NCBI GenBank assembly: GCA_000435635.1
Contig: FR882149.1
Location: forward strand, 68,386-132,385
Direction of reading: 5' to 3'
DNA: 64,000 nucleotides
From: Prevotella sp. CAG:1320
GTDB taxonomy: Bacteria > Bacteroidota > Bacteroidia > Bacteroidales > Bacteroidaceae
Of this stretch, positions 10,801-19,752 are shown piece after piece. A program made the translations under genes and the position numbers. The notes under the pieces are model-generated. The model did no database searches and was not told where the DNA came from. It saw only the letters and a list, made by a program, of their open reading frames with translations. Numbering within the stretch: position 1 is the first letter of the stretch; each line of letters begins with the position of its first letter.

Positions 10801-11677
10801 TGCGATCGGTGCTATGATTGTCCACTACGATAACATTATACTTGAAACTGGTCTTTTGGGAGAGAGCGCTTTCCACCGCGTCCGCAATGGTCTTCTCCCT
10901 GTTGAACACGGGTATGACAACAGAAGCCTCATAGAGAAACTCCTGCTCGGTAAAATCTGGCTGACGATAGTGTCGGGTATCTATCAACGCGCCAATCTTC
11001 TCCAAGTGACGAGTCGCCACTTGCTCCATTTCCAACTGCACGTCGCGATTGCGTGGATTCACGTAGTCGAATTGTTTTTCCCCACTCTTACGAGTGTCAT
11101 GCTCAGCCTCGGTATAGAGATATTCATTGATATGGAAGAGCTTAGCCTCACGGCTCAAGAAGAGACGCAGGTCATATAGCCCGGCATATTGATAATCTCG
11201 AGTATCTGGATGAGAGATGAAATCGCGCACCAAAGAGGACTTCACGAGCCATAAGGCACCAAAATCAAAATCATCACGCACAGATCCCTCCTGGTAATCT
11301 ATCACGGGATGGCATTGCCTAATTCCACTCACCATGGAGTAACGGTCACTATACACCATGCCCGCGTCAGTGTCCGCCGCTACCCTGAGAAATCTCTCCA
11401 ACGCGAATTGGCCAAGACTGATGGAAGTAGCCTTTGTACAAAGCAACAGGTAGTCCGCGGTAGCGCTCTCCGCAAGACTACGTATGGCACTTGTGGAAGT
11501 CACTCTGTCTATAACCACGAAACTAGCGTTGCAAGGTGCTGGATATCGCGCGGCAAAGGCCTCGCTAACGAGCAAATACACACGGGAAATCGCCTTGTTC
11601 TCCTTGAACTCCGCCAGCATTTCCTTCATGGTATTGAAATCATCACACGGCAAAAACAGGTCTATCTTGTCTCTCAT
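7880..11677 (-). CDS. Giant fusion: glycosyltransferase GT2 + DUF4922 (HIT/GalT-like) + SpoIID/LytB domain
   Basis: A 1265-residue protein without signal peptide. Residues 1-230 look like a weak GT-A domain. Residues about 250-500 form a clear GT2 domain ([12 protein letters not shown], then [13 protein letters not shown] and [10 protein letters not shown] near 344). Residues about 560-720 are DUF4922, with paired cysteines (CFLCERN) and a HLHLQ motif near 644-648 like the active site of the histidine-triad/GalT nucleotidylyltransferases. Residues about 880-1265 are a SpoIID/amidase-enhancer domain ([10 protein letters not shown], then [12 protein letters not shown], and [12 protein letters not shown] near the C terminus). 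It heads a two-gene unit with an AmpG-like permease. A role in salvage or modification of a cell-wall sugar is plausible but unproven. The absence of a visible export signal is odd for a SpoIID domain, which normally meets peptidoglycan outside the membrane. Confidence 0.85.
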   Translation of the reverse strand: MRDKIDLFLPCDDFNTMKEMLAEFKENKAISRVYLLVSEAFAARYPAPCNASFVVIDRVTSTSAIRSLAESATADYLLLCTKATSISLGQFALERFLRVAADTDAGMVYSDRYSMVSGIRQCHPVIDYQEGSVRDDFDFGALWLVKSSLVRDFISHPDTRDYQYAGLYDLRLFLSREAKLFHINEYLYTEAEHDTRKSGEKQFDYVNPRNRDVQLEMEQVATRHLEKIGALIDTRHYRQPDFTEQEFLYEASVVIPVFNREKTIADAVESALSQKTSFKYNVIVVDNHSTDRTGDILRNIQARLEAEKYQRLFVIIPQRTDLGIGGCWNEAVSSEYCGRFAVQLDSDDLYSSPLTLQRIVDAFHEQKAAMVIGSYRMCDFDLNTLPPGLIDHKEWTEDNGCNNALRINGLGAPRAFFTPLLRQIRFPNTSYGEDYAVGLAFCRRYRIGRIYEELYLCRRWNGNSDAALSVEKVNANNLYKDRLRTMEIMARQQLAQGKADIVEDSSASRFFSLQIERWPEAWQRYRDLRNVEVRALADDILVQYNPARMVSTGAKIDSNTLSERPCFLCERNRPAQQIANPLGADFQMLVNPYPILPVHFTIAARQHRPQRIMDCYHLINQVLDRHPGLMVFYNGPKCGASAPDHLHLQAGSGGVVPLQSSWQRLSRELEPLYVLDEGNQISLLTGFAISAFVIQSTNEVMNSKLFSRLYKAMPVKEHEEEPMMNILSWKQQGQYVTVVIPRAKHRPDCYYEKGDEQCLVSPGALDMAGLIIVPREEDFRKLTSAKAEGILAECAASVDDIQAIKKKVAQEERKERKPCSAFIESLTNKQPEVSVGIVRGKEICFSLNKPYLAKGNAVEGMQKVCFSEGGILWNGKQYSQLVFQPSTADASFSLHDVTIGVDFHWERKETQTFLGTLKLVVEVDKICAINELPIEKYLESVISSEMRATSGLELLKAHAVISRSWLLAQMERRRKSTGEGNDFFSFIKRDDALIRWYDREDHTLFDVCADDHCQRYQGITKATSAQVGEAVRQTRGQILMYEGEICDARFSKCCGGVTEEYLYCWENTQKPYLKSVYDHDAGEALPDLTREEEARKWILSKPEAFCNTDDTSVLRQVLNDYDQETNDFYRWEVSYRQEELSQLIARKLKMDFGEIINLIPVERGKSGRVSQLRIEGSKLHFTIGKELEIRRALSETHLYSSAFVVDRLDVNEEGIPGKFVLRGAGWGHGVGLCQIGAAMMGHQGYGYDEILRHYYQGAVIEKIYK

Positions 11678-11704
11678 GATTGTCGGTTATACTTTATTTT
11701 CATG

Positions 11705-11712
11705 CAAAGGTA
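11705..11712 (-). promoter_or_regulatory. -7 box of the GT2-DUF4922-SpoIID gene
   Basis: Minus-strand TACCTTTG, 28 bp upstream of the ATG at 11677, matches TAnnTTTG. No convincing -33 box is seen. Confidence 0.5.
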
Positions 11713-11766
11713 ATAAAAAATACCGATTATCTCCCCTTTCACATATCTTATATCGGGAAAAAACCT

Positions 11767-11774
11767 TATCTTCG
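11767..11774 (+). promoter_or_regulatory. Probable -7 box of the GH127 gene
   Basis: TATCTTCG, one mismatch to TAnnTTTG, 33 bp before the ATG at 11807. The divergent promoter for the minus-strand gene lies 55 bp away, so this is a shared bidirectional control region. Confidence 0.4.
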
Positions 11775-11800
11775 CGATAGAAAGTACCTAAACAACTTAC

Positions 11801-14224
11801 ATGAACATGAAAAAAACACTTTTGGCTCTATTCTGCCTGATGGCCACCGCCTCGCTTTGGGCGCAAGAGAGATTGTATCCCAACACTTTCCCCTTAGGAA
11901 AAGTGCAATTGCTGGACGGCCCTTTCAAACACGCTTGCGACTTGAACATCAAGACGTTGCTCGCCTATGACACAGACCGATTACTGGCTCCTTTCCTAAA
12001 AGAGGCCGGACTGCCTTTGAAGGGTGAGCTATTCCCCAACTGGGAAGGTCTGGACGGACACGTAGGCGGACATTACCTTACGGCCTTGGCCATCCATTAT
12101 GCCGCCACGGGCGACCAAAGGCTCAAAGAGCGCATGGACTACATGCTGAGCGAGTTGAAGCGGTGCCAAGAGGCCAATGGAGATGGCTACGTTGGCGGAG
12201 TTCCCAACGGCAAGATGTGCTGGGACGAGATAAAGAAAGGCAACGTGGGCATTATCTGGAAGTACTGGGTGCCATGGTACAACATGCACAAGATATACGC
12301 CGGTCTCCGCGACGCCTGGTCTTACACGGGCAATGAGCAAGCGCGACAGATGTTCCTGGAGCTTTGCGACTGGGGGCTAACCGTCATTGCGCCGCTCAAC
12401 AACCAGCAAATGGAGCAAATGCTGGAAAATGAGTTCGGAGGCATGGACGAAGTTTACGCAGATGCCTATCAAATGACCGGTGACCTGAAATACCTGGATG
12501 CCGCGAAACGCTTCTCCCACCATTGGCTGCTGGATAGCATGGTGAAGGGGGTAGACAACCTGGACAACAAGCACGCCAACACCCAGGTGCCAAAGGTGGT
12601 AGGTTATCAACGCATAGCTGAGTTATGCGAACAGGCGGGACAACTTGAGGACGCGGCCACCTATAAAAAAGCGGCCGAGTTCTTCTGGCAGACCGTAGTA
12701 TACAACCGCTCACTAGCACTAGGAGGCAACAGCCGCAGGGAGCACTTCGCGGCAGCAACTGACTGCCGTAGCTATGTGGAAGACCGTGAGGGTCCAGAGT
12801 CATGCAACACCAACAACATGATGAAGCTGACCGAAGGACTCTTCCGCATGACACCCAACGCACAATACGCCGATTTCTATGAGCGAGCCATGCTCAATCA
12901 CATACTATCCACTCAGCATCCCGTGCATGGTGGTTATGTTTATTTCACCCCAGCCCGCCCCGCACACTACCGTGTCTATTCCGCCCCCAACAGCGCCATG
13001 TGGTGTTGCGTTGGAACAGGCATGGAAAACCATGGCAAATATGGCGAGTTCATCTACACCCATCAGGGAGACAGCCTTTGGGTAAACCTTTTCGTGGCTT
13101 CCAAGTTGAATTGGGAGGAAAAAGGTATGACCATTACCCAGGAGACACAGTTCCCTTATGAGGAGACCACCCGCCTGACTATCAACGTGAAGAAATCCCG
13201 CAAGGCCAAGCTCCTTATCCGCAAACCATCTTGGTGCAAAGACGGGGAAATGAAAGTTATCTGCAAAGGCGAAGACTACGCCGCCAAGGGAGCGCAAGCC
13301 AACGGATATATCCTGATAGACCGTAAATGGAAAGATGGTGACGTAGTGGAAATCACCCTGCCCATGCACGTCAGGCTGGAGCAATTACCCAACGTGCCCG
13401 AATACGTAGCTATCATGCGTGGCCCCGTGCTCTTGAGTTGCAGGATGGGAACGGAAGGACTGGACGGATTGGTAGCAGATGACAGCCGATGGGGACATAT
13501 CGCCCATGGCCCGTTGGTATCGCTCTTCGACACCCCAGCCCTCATAGGCCAGCGAGACCAACTGCAAGCCGCCCTTGAGAAAATGACTCCCGTGCCTGGC
13601 AAGCCTTTCCATTTCACCGTGGCCAACCTATTCTCCCTGAAAGGAGAAAAACTTCCCAGCATCGAACTAGAGCCTTTCTTCAGCCTGCACGACAGCCGCT
13701 ACATGATGTATTGGCTCTCCATGGAACAACCCGCTTACGACAAGATGATGCAGGCACGCAAGGAGGCCGAGCTACGCAAACTGGACCTTGACCGCCGTAC
13801 CGTAGACATGGTAACACCTGGCGAACAACAACCAGAGGTGGATCATAAGGCAAAATACGAGGGCTCCACTAAGGGCAACTTCCAAAACATGCCCTATCGT
13901 GACGCCAAGGACGGAGGCTTCTTCCAATACGAATTGGCCACACAGGGTCGCACGGACTTGACACTCGTGGTGGACTACTGGGGCAATGAGTCGGGAGCGA
14001 GAGCCTTCTCCATCCTCGTGGATGGCCAGCCCCTGGCCGAGGAGAGCCTGAGCGGTAAGTGGAACAAGGAAGCCTTGGTATCGCAAGAGTACCCCCTCTC
14101 CGCTGACCTGCTGAAGGACAAGGAATTCATCACGGTAAGATTCCAGTCCTCCCCAGGCAAGATAGCGGGCGGTGTCTATGCCGTCCGGCTGGTAACGCCA
14201 AAGGGCTCCGACGTGAAGAAATAA
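11801..14224 (+). CDS. Secreted glycoside hydrolase family 127 (beta-L-arabinofuranosidase-type)
   Basis: Expected to release terminal beta-L-arabinofuranose from plant glycans or glycoproteins. A signal peptide (MKKTLLALFCLMATASLWAQ from the second Met at 11807) is followed by the (alpha/alpha)6 barrel of GH127, formerly DUF1680. Conserved segments include NWEGLDGHVGGHYLTA, EGPESCNTNNMMK and MWCCVGTGMENHGKYGE. In characterised GH127 enzymes a glutamate and three cysteines bind zinc and one cysteine is the nucleophile; the Glu/Cys pair of EGPESC and the CC pair here fit that layout. C-terminal beta domains follow (about residues 560-807). Length 807 is typical of Bacteroides members. It is monocistronic, ending in a strong terminator, and is not adjacent to the SusCD operon further along. 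Confidence 0.9.
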   Translation: MNMKKTLLALFCLMATASLWAQERLYPNTFPLGKVQLLDGPFKHACDLNIKTLLAYDTDRLLAPFLKEAGLPLKGELFPNWEGLDGHVGGHYLTALAIHYAATGDQRLKERMDYMLSELKRCQEANGDGYVGGVPNGKMCWDEIKKGNVGIIWKYWVPWYNMHKIYAGLRDAWSYTGNEQARQMFLELCDWGLTVIAPLNNQQMEQMLENEFGGMDEVYADAYQMTGDLKYLDAAKRFSHHWLLDSMVKGVDNLDNKHANTQVPKVVGYQRIAELCEQAGQLEDAATYKKAAEFFWQTVVYNRSLALGGNSRREHFAAATDCRSYVEDREGPESCNTNNMMKLTEGLFRMTPNAQYADFYERAMLNHILSTQHPVHGGYVYFTPARPAHYRVYSAPNSAMWCCVGTGMENHGKYGEFIYTHQGDSLWVNLFVASKLNWEEKGMTITQETQFPYEETTRLTINVKKSRKAKLLIRKPSWCKDGEMKVICKGEDYAAKGAQANGYILIDRKWKDGDVVEITLPMHVRLEQLPNVPEYVAIMRGPVLLSCRMGTEGLDGLVADDSRWGHIAHGPLVSLFDTPALIGQRDQLQAALEKMTPVPGKPFHFTVANLFSLKGEKLPSIELEPFFSLHDSRYMMYWLSMEQPAYDKMMQARKEAELRKLDLDRRTVDMVTPGEQQPEVDHKAKYEGSTKGNFQNMPYRDAKDGGFFQYELATQGRTDLTLVVDYWGNESGARAFSILVDGQPLAEESLSGKWNKEALVSQEYPLSADLLKDKEFITVRFQSSPGKIAGGVYAVRLVTPKGSDVKK

Positions 14225-14231
14225 GCAGAAG

Positions 14232-14276
14232 CCCCTATGGAAAAGCGATCCTTTCCGCCTTCCATAGGGGTTTTTT
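14232..14276 (+). terminator. Rho-independent terminator of the GH127 gene
   Basis: Perfect 11-bp stem CCCCTATGGAA / TTCCATAGGGG followed by six T, starting 8 bp after the stop codon. Confidence 0.9.
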
Positions 14277-14412
14277 ATGAGAAAACCTATAGAAATATCA
14301 TGACAAGTAAACTATAGCGCGCTTCAATGGCCGCAAGAAAAGGCGATTAACCATAGAAAGCGAGCTTGTCCGCGAAAGCGTGAACGATGAGATCCGCTTT
14401 TCCCCATGAAAG

Positions 14413-14473
14413 CAAAACAAGTTGTTTTGAAGGGCAAAACAACTTAATTTGATGAGCAATTCAAGTTATTTCC
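14413..14473. repeat. Three-unit 22-bp-period palindromic array, AACAASTTGTT family
   Basis: Units CAAAACAAGTTGTTTTG, then AAAACAACTTAATTTG and a decayed TTCAAGTTATTT are centred at 14421, 14443 and 14465, exactly 22 bp apart. The array sits in the 310-bp convergent gap between the GH127 gene and the phosphoesterase gene. The rest of that gap (14277-14412, 14474-14534) shows no ORF or RNA I can recognise. Confidence 0.85.
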
Positions 14474-14534
14474 CAAAAAGCCCCAATGGGGCGGAAAAAA
14501 CACTCGTAAAGAACCGAAAGGAATATATAATGAA

Positions 14535-15641
14535 CTAGCGCTTGCGCCTCAAGGTAATGAGATTCACCTCAGGCCACGCGCCAAAACGAAAAGGGACTGT
14601 ACCGCCTATACCTGGAGACACATGCAGCATCTTTCCGTTCTCCACGTAAGCCCCGCCCCATTCATTGTAGGCCCAACGGGCAGGAGACCAACGTCCTATT
14701 CGCAACTGAGCCGCATGGGTATGGCCAGAAAGGGTAAGCTGGATGTCTGTCTTGCGGGTAACCTCACTCCTCCAATGGGTAGGATCGTGGCTAAGCAATA
14801 TCTTGAAAATGCCTTCGGGCAATCCTTCCATGGCCAGGCGCAAGTCTCCCCGACTGGGGAAAGGCGGCTTGCCGATATTCTCCACGCCTATCAAAGCTAT
14901 TTGGGCAGCATCCCGTTCTATGATATGATGAGAGTTGTTGAGCAACCGCCACCCCATACGGGCCTCCATCCGTTCCAGCACTCTTAGGTTGCGTTGAGCA
15001 TGGGCAGCCGTGTGATCCTGCCCGTACTCACAGTAGTCATGGTTGCCTAATATGGAGAAAACCCCGTCAGGGGCATACAATTTTCCCAGCACGGGAAGGT
15101 ATGGCACCAACTCGCCAGCACTCACGTTTACCAAGTCACCCGTGAAAACGATAAGGTCAGGCCGCTGCTTGTTGATGGTACTTACAATGCGGGAGACAAA
15201 ATGGGAATGTGCTCCAAAGGTGCCCAAATGCACATCGGAAAGCTGCATCACCTTATAGCCGTCAAACTCCTCAGGTAAGTCTGGCGATGCGCAAGTGGCA
15301 CGCTTCACCACCAAGTGTCTCCAACCAAAGGCGAAACCATAGAGGAAGAGGGCAATGACCGCCAATGCGGGTATCAAGGCCACCCCGACCCCAGCCCAAG
15401 GAGCAATGGCGACAAAGATGAGCTTAGGCAAACTGGAAAGCAAAAGCAAGCTAAAGAAAGCTCGCAACATGGAATTATGATACCAGCCCAACATGGAAGC
15501 GAATAGCGAAAACGCCATTCCCAACGTGGGTAACCACCACAACCAAATGGCCCAAGTATCACGGACATAAACGTCCCAAATATAAAAATCGGGAAAAATG
15601 ACCAGCAATGTGATCACGATAACGGGAAGTGCGTGGCGCAT
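14535..15641 (-). CDS. Membrane-anchored metallophosphoesterase (YkuE/calcineurin-like)
   Basis: About four N-terminal membrane helices (residues 1-125) precede a calcineurin-like phosphoesterase domain. The dinuclear-metal motifs are complete: DVHLGTFG (D-x-H), GDLVNV, GNHDY and the C-terminal GHTHAAQ. Members of this branch hydrolyse phosphate esters at the membrane surface; some act on lipids such as UDP-diacylglucosamine or phosphatidylglycerol-phosphate. The substrate here is not deducible. 368 residues is the usual length. The gene is transcribed alone, toward the GH127 gene. Confidence 0.88.
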   Translation of the reverse strand: MRHALPVIVITLLVIFPDFYIWDVYVRDTWAIWLWWLPTLGMAFSLFASMLGWYHNSMLRAFFSLLLLSSLPKLIFVAIAPWAGVGVALIPALAVIALFLYGFAFGWRHLVVKRATCASPDLPEEFDGYKVMQLSDVHLGTFGAHSHFVSRIVSTINKQRPDLIVFTGDLVNVSAGELVPYLPVLGKLYAPDGVFSILGNHDYCEYGQDHTAAHAQRNLRVLERMEARMGWRLLNNSHHIIERDAAQIALIGVENIGKPPFPSRGDLRLAMEGLPEGIFKILLSHDPTHWRSEVTRKTDIQLTLSGHTHAAQLRIGRWSPARWAYNEWGGAYVENGKMLHVSPGIGGTVPFRFGAWPEVNLITLRRKR

Positions 15642-15676
15642 AGGCTAAAAAGGTATCAACTTCCAAAAGGGAAGGT

Positions 15677-15761
15677 TGGTGGGTGGTGATGGATTCGAAC
15701 CACCGAAGGCATCGCCAGCAGATTTACAGTCTGCCCCATTTGGCCACTCTGGTAACCACCC
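15677..15761 (-). tRNA. trnY: tRNA-Tyr (GTA)
   Basis: Minus-strand sequence begins GGGTGGTTACC and ends ATCACCACCC-A, with a 7-bp acceptor stem (GGGTGGT/ATCACCC-type pairing), an anticodon loop carrying GTA, a TTCGAAT T-loop and the long variable arm expected for a class II tRNA. CCA is encoded directly after the discriminator base (15679-15677). Confidence 0.95.
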
Positions 15762-15779
15762 ATTGCCTGAAAGGCGGTG

Positions 15780-15811
15780 CAAAGGTACTGTTTATTTTTC
15801 ACTCCCGCAAA
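15780..15811 (-). promoter_or_regulatory. Promoter of tRNA-Tyr
   Basis: On the minus strand TTTG (15811-15808), 20 bp, then TACCTTTG (15787-15780): a full match to the Bacteroidetes consensus, 18 bp before the tRNA 5' end. Confidence 0.8.
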
Positions 15812-15903
15812 TCTTACGGTCATTTTTTCTTGGCAAAAATTCATTTGGCAGGGTAAAACGCAATGCCTGGCCACGACAACCAGCCTCAGAAAGCCGGCAA
15901 TAT

Positions 15904-16003
15904 AGTACCATTCCCAGTACCAGCTATGTGGTACTGGAGTTTCAGCTAACTGGTACTGGAGTTTTACATAGGTGGTACTGCAGTACCAGCTAACTGGTAC
16001 TGG
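15904..16003. repeat. 22-bp-period array of GGTACTG/CAGTACC palindromes
   Basis: GGTACTG starts at 15930, 15952, 15974 and 15996, exactly 22 bp apart; inverted copies CAGTACC lie between them, making palindromes such as GGTACTGCAGTACC (15974-15987). AGTACC at 15904 may be a fifth, decayed unit. The array occupies much of the 339-bp gap between tRNA-Tyr and the 3' end of the SusCD operon. Confidence 0.85.
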
Positions 16004-16040
16004 CGATACTGTCAACTGGCTTGGGTGACTTGATAAGCAT

Positions 16041-16074
16041 ACAAGAAAGGCGCACCCCCTAGAGGATGCGCCCT
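16041..16074 (-). terminator. Terminator of the SusC-SusD-lipoprotein operon
   Basis: Hairpin of GGCGCATCC-type arms (16049-16072) followed on the minus strand by TTTCTTGT, 27 bp beyond the stop codon at 16101. Confidence 0.75.
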
Positions 16075-16100
16075 TATCAAGATATCACTTTCAAAAGAAA

Positions 16101-17702
16101 TCACTTCAACCAGCGTGGGTCACCTGCGCCATAGTAAACCATGTCCTCGTCTTGAGGAGTCAAGTTTCCATTGGCAGCGTCTACGAACTGCGGATCTGCC
16201 TCCGTGGCAACAGAAGCGTTGTCGTCCGCGTGCAGCTTGCCCCACAAGTTAGGACTGCTAAACCAGTAGTTGCCATCATAAGTCTCACGGCTTACCTTCA
16301 TGCCGTCAGTCCTTGCCCATACACCGGCGTTGCCGGAGCATTGGTCGTTACCGATGGCGTAGAAGATGCTGTTGGTCACTGTGAAGGTAGCGCTCTCGCC
16401 ATCCGTGATGCGGAACAGGCCGCTGTTATTTGAGCCGGTATCCTCATTACAGAGGTTGTAGAACGTACAGTGGTCGAACGTGATGCTGCCTGTCAGCGTA
16501 GCCTGGCAACGAACGAAGGTACGGAAGCCATTCGCGAAGGTGGTGTTGGTCACCATAAGGGAGCCAATTGTTCCGCCACGGAAGTCAAAGCCGTCACCTC
16601 CAGTCGGGCAAAGGTCATGGATGTAGCAATTGGTGATGGTGATGTCACCAAGAGTACCCTTATTATTATTGTAGATAAAGTTCTTGCCATAGCCCATTAT
16701 CTCACAACTGTTGAGATTAATCGAGTTGATGACACCAGCCGCGTCGGTGATCTCTATGAAGTTGCCGCGTTGGTCTTGCCCCTCTACCGCAGAACCATCC
16801 AGCTTCAGGTTACTCAAGGTGAGAGAACCTACTGAAGTGGCGATGCCAAACTTCACGCGCAACGTGGAAACTGCTGCGGGATTACCAGCGATGGTCACAT
16901 CCTTGTCTATATCCACGTCACCCATCGTGAGATCCAAAGCATCCATCAAGAAGATACCACGACCATCATCTGCGGCGATAGCAGCAAGCAAGTCGTCGGC
17001 GGTAGCTCCCTCATGCAATACGGTCATGTTACCCGTGTCGATGGTGGTGGTAAAGGTACGCTGTCCACGTATGTCACCATTGTCGCGATACATGGTAGCA
17101 GTATAGTCGGTCTCGGGAGAAAGTCCCTCGATATAGGCATAGCCATTGGCTATGTCATCCGCCGTGATGGTATAGTTCACGGTATTGGCACTCGTATCGG
17201 TGGTGGGCACCACTTCGATGGTAGCTGCCACCTCGCCGGCTGGCCAGCGCAGCGTGATATAGGTGCCACCTACGTCCTCAGTAGCCACAGCCTCCAGTAT
17301 TTGCTCGGTAGCGGTCTGGAAAGTGCCGGTAGCCCAGTTAGACTCCTTCACTTGTCCCACTGCCTTGACGCGGAAGGAGTAAGTGGTGGCTCCACTCAGA
17401 TCTTCCATCAACAGCGAGCGAGTGGAAGAAGTGTAAGTAGCCACGGGGTCGCCCTGGAAAGTCAGGGCGCCACCATCATCATAAAGTTCAGCCAGGAAGG
17501 TCACAGTGTCCGCCTCGGAGAGGCATCCCCAGTTGGCCGTAACGTCCACTTGGTCTACACGGAACTCCAGGTTGGTAGGGGCAAACAGGCGATCAAACTC
17601 CACGCTAGTCAACTCATCGTCTGGATCAGAGCAGGAAGCGAGGGCGAACAGTGCGCAACCCATTCCCAATGCGTAACTGATTTTTTTCAGTATCTTGTTC
17701 AT
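16101..17702 (-). CDS. Surface glycan-binding-type lipoprotein, FnIII + right-handed beta-helix (DUF4957/DUF5123-like)
   Basis: Third gene of the SusCD operon, 28 bp after the SusD stop. A signal peptide ends in the lipobox ALAS-C with acidic residues (SDPDDE) directly after the Cys, the Bacteroidetes surface-export signal, so the product is probably exposed on the outer membrane. Residues about 40-215 form two fibronectin III-like beta domains (NLEFRVDQVDVTANW and similar). Residues 230-530 carry repeated short beta strands (DITITNCYIHD, SLMVTNTTFAN, SITFDHCTFYN, TFTVTNSIFYA) typical of a beta-helix as in pectate-lyase-like folds. No catalytic residues are recognised. A role in capturing a polysaccharide beside SusD is the best guess; a weakly active lyase cannot be excluded. 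Confidence 0.8.
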   Translation of the reverse strand: MNKILKKISYALGMGCALFALASCSDPDDELTSVEFDRLFAPTNLEFRVDQVDVTANWGCLSEADTVTFLAELYDDGGALTFQGDPVATYTSSTRSLLMEDLSGATTYSFRVKAVGQVKESNWATGTFQTATEQILEAVATEDVGGTYITLRWPAGEVAATIEVVPTTDTSANTVNYTITADDIANGYAYIEGLSPETDYTATMYRDNGDIRGQRTFTTTIDTGNMTVLHEGATADDLLAAIAADDGRGIFLMDALDLTMGDVDIDKDVTIAGNPAAVSTLRVKFGIATSVGSLTLSNLKLDGSAVEGQDQRGNFIEITDAAGVINSINLNSCEIMGYGKNFIYNNNKGTLGDITITNCYIHDLCPTGGDGFDFRGGTIGSLMVTNTTFANGFRTFVRCQATLTGSITFDHCTFYNLCNEDTGSNNSGLFRITDGESATFTVTNSIFYAIGNDQCSGNAGVWARTDGMKVSRETYDGNYWFSSPNLWGKLHADDNASVATEADPQFVDAANGNLTPQDEDMVYYGAGDPRWLK

Positions 17703-17730
17703 AATATGTTGTTCTTGTTATAGGTATAAA

Positions 17731-19731
17731 TTAGTGATTCAGGTATCCGTCATTGGTCAACTGGCCATTGCTGCCGTTGATAAAGACTTGCCAGATAGGC
17801 CAGAACATGTTGGCCTCAGGGTCATAGACGTAGAGGTTGTTGATGTAGTTGTTGACGGAGTTGTTGTGGTCGGTAACCGCCTGCTCCGTGTCGCTGCTCT
17901 CATCCTCATCCTCGCCGCCTTCGTCCAGCGTGCGGTATGCGAACCAAGTAGAGCTCTCTGAATAGTTCTCCTTGCCATACTCGTCCACGGCAGTGCCGTC
18001 AGCCAAGCCATAACTGCTGGCGGGATTCAGTCCGAAGATAGTATATCCATCGGCGTCATCGCTCGCGGCACCCAGGCCTATCTCGTAGTAGAGTTTGCGG
18101 GAATACTGGCTATAATCATAGGTACCATAATCGGTGGTGATGGACTGGCGGTCAGCCAAGGCAGACATCTTGTCGCTGGTCTCATCGAGCTTGGTCTTCA
18201 GCAATCCCCAGCGGATGAGATCAGTCTTGCGCAACTGCTCACCGGCGAACTCCAACTTACGCTGCTCCACGATAGTACGGAAGAAGCTGTCGTGGTTGGT
18301 GGCGGCTGCCAATATCTCGTTCACCTTAGTGGAGGGCAACGAACGGCTCAAAATAGGCTCCAGGTAACTCTTGGCTCCGTTGAGGTCACCCAATTCGTTG
18401 GCTGCCTCGGCTGCCATCAGATAGATATCGGAATAGCGCATGATCACCCAGTTGATACCATCGTCGTTGGTAGAGGTAATCTTGCGGGTCATCCACTCCA
18501 TGCGATACTTGCCGAAAGACCAACCACCGCCTCCACCGCCAGATACCAGCTTGTAAGCCTCGTTGTAAGCTTCCGCAGCACCAGAGGCGGGCATCTCAGC
18601 GCAAGTGCCATCGATGCGCCATACATAGGGCACGCAGGTCACTTCGCGGCGTGTGTCCTCGGGATCATAGTCATACCACAAGGTCTGTGAGGGTGCTCCA
18701 CGTCCACCGGCCATCAACTGTGTCCACTGGTCATATTGCTTGGAAGCAGGGTTCTTGCTGTCGGTGGTGTGACGCGTTCCCCAGCTATAGGATACACGGC
18801 CACGACCGTCAGAGAAAGGCATCTCATAGACAGACTCGCCACCGGCGGCCAGCTGCTCCTCGTTCACGCTCTTCCAATAAGTCTTGAAGTCAGTGGCCAA
18901 CGTATTGGCCTGCTGGGCGATGACTTGCGAGCACTCGTCATAGGCTATCTGGTACATCTCGCGGCGGGCGGCCTCATCTTGCAGATTGTAGCGCACGCCC
19001 TCGTTGGGATAGTAAGACTTGCCAGCCAGGAACAAGGCGATGCGGGCGCGCAATCCCTTGGTAAAGGTCTTGCTCACGCGCTCAACGCTCTGGGTGTAGC
19101 TGTTCTCGTTAGGCCACCCCACGTAATCCTCAGCTATTCCTAAATCGTCAACCAATTTTTGCAGGATAACCGTACGATCGGTGCGCGGCAAGTAGACATT
19201 GTCGCTGGTATTGGGCTCGAAGCGATAAGGCACGTCGCCCCACGTCTTCACCAAGTCAAAGTAGATATAGGCACGCAGGGTGAGCAGCTCGCCATAGAGT
19301 TGGCGCATGTTGGCATTGGTGAGATCAGAATATTCCTCCATGGACTCTACCGCCTTGTTAATACGCTCGATGGCCTCATACATGTAGTTCCACATGTTGT
19401 TGGAGGTGTTCATGTAGGAGTTGTCGGGCTGTGCGGCATATACGGAGAGGGATGCGTCTCGGTCGTTGGCGGGATTGTCGAAGTCTCCATAGGCGCGCCA
19501 AACCTCCGCGTCGGTGTTCATGCCATAGTAAGTGATATAGCGGCCACGATAGGAGTTGGTCTGCCCAAAGGATTGGTGGACAGCCATCACGGCAGCGTCC
19601 GCCAAGGCCTCCGTGTTGAACACGACTTCCGCGTCCATCGAGGAAATCGAGTCTGCCTCCAAATCGCAAGAGGTCAACATCGCACTGCCTCCCGCAAGTA
19701 AGCAAAGTATGTAGGTTGTTAGCTTTTTCAT
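17731..19731 (-). CDS. SusD/RagB family outer-membrane glycan-binding lipoprotein
   Basis: Lipoprotein lid of a SusCD importer. Signal peptide with lipobox LTS-C at residue 23 followed by acidic residues (DLEAD). The TPR-rich SusD fold is recognisable from the N-terminal NTEALADAAVMAVHQSF segment, the EAIERINKAVE helix, and the C-terminal NWVIMRYSDIYLMAAEAANELG block shared by the family. 666 residues is on the long side of normal. It lies 21 bp downstream of the SusC gene. The bound glycan cannot be inferred; no hydrolase, lyase, hybrid two-component or ECF/anti-sigma gene is next to the operon. Confidence 0.95.
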   Translation of the reverse strand: MKKLTTYILCLLAGGSAMLTSCDLEADSISSMDAEVVFNTEALADAAVMAVHQSFGQTNSYRGRYITYYGMNTDAEVWRAYGDFDNPANDRDASLSVYAAQPDNSYMNTSNNMWNYMYEAIERINKAVESMEEYSDLTNANMRQLYGELLTLRAYIYFDLVKTWGDVPYRFEPNTSDNVYLPRTDRTVILQKLVDDLGIAEDYVGWPNENSYTQSVERVSKTFTKGLRARIALFLAGKSYYPNEGVRYNLQDEAARREMYQIAYDECSQVIAQQANTLATDFKTYWKSVNEEQLAAGGESVYEMPFSDGRGRVSYSWGTRHTTDSKNPASKQYDQWTQLMAGGRGAPSQTLWYDYDPEDTRREVTCVPYVWRIDGTCAEMPASGAAEAYNEAYKLVSGGGGGGWSFGKYRMEWMTRKITSTNDDGINWVIMRYSDIYLMAAEAANELGDLNGAKSYLEPILSRSLPSTKVNEILAAATNHDSFFRTIVEQRKLEFAGEQLRKTDLIRWGLLKTKLDETSDKMSALADRQSITTDYGTYDYSQYSRKLYYEIGLGAASDDADGYTIFGLNPASSYGLADGTAVDEYGKENYSESSTWFAYRTLDEGGEDEDESSDTEQAVTDHNNSVNNYINNLYVYDPEANMFWPIWQVFINGSNGQLTNDGYLNH

Positions 19732-19752
19732 GTGAAAGTATTGTTTAGGAGA

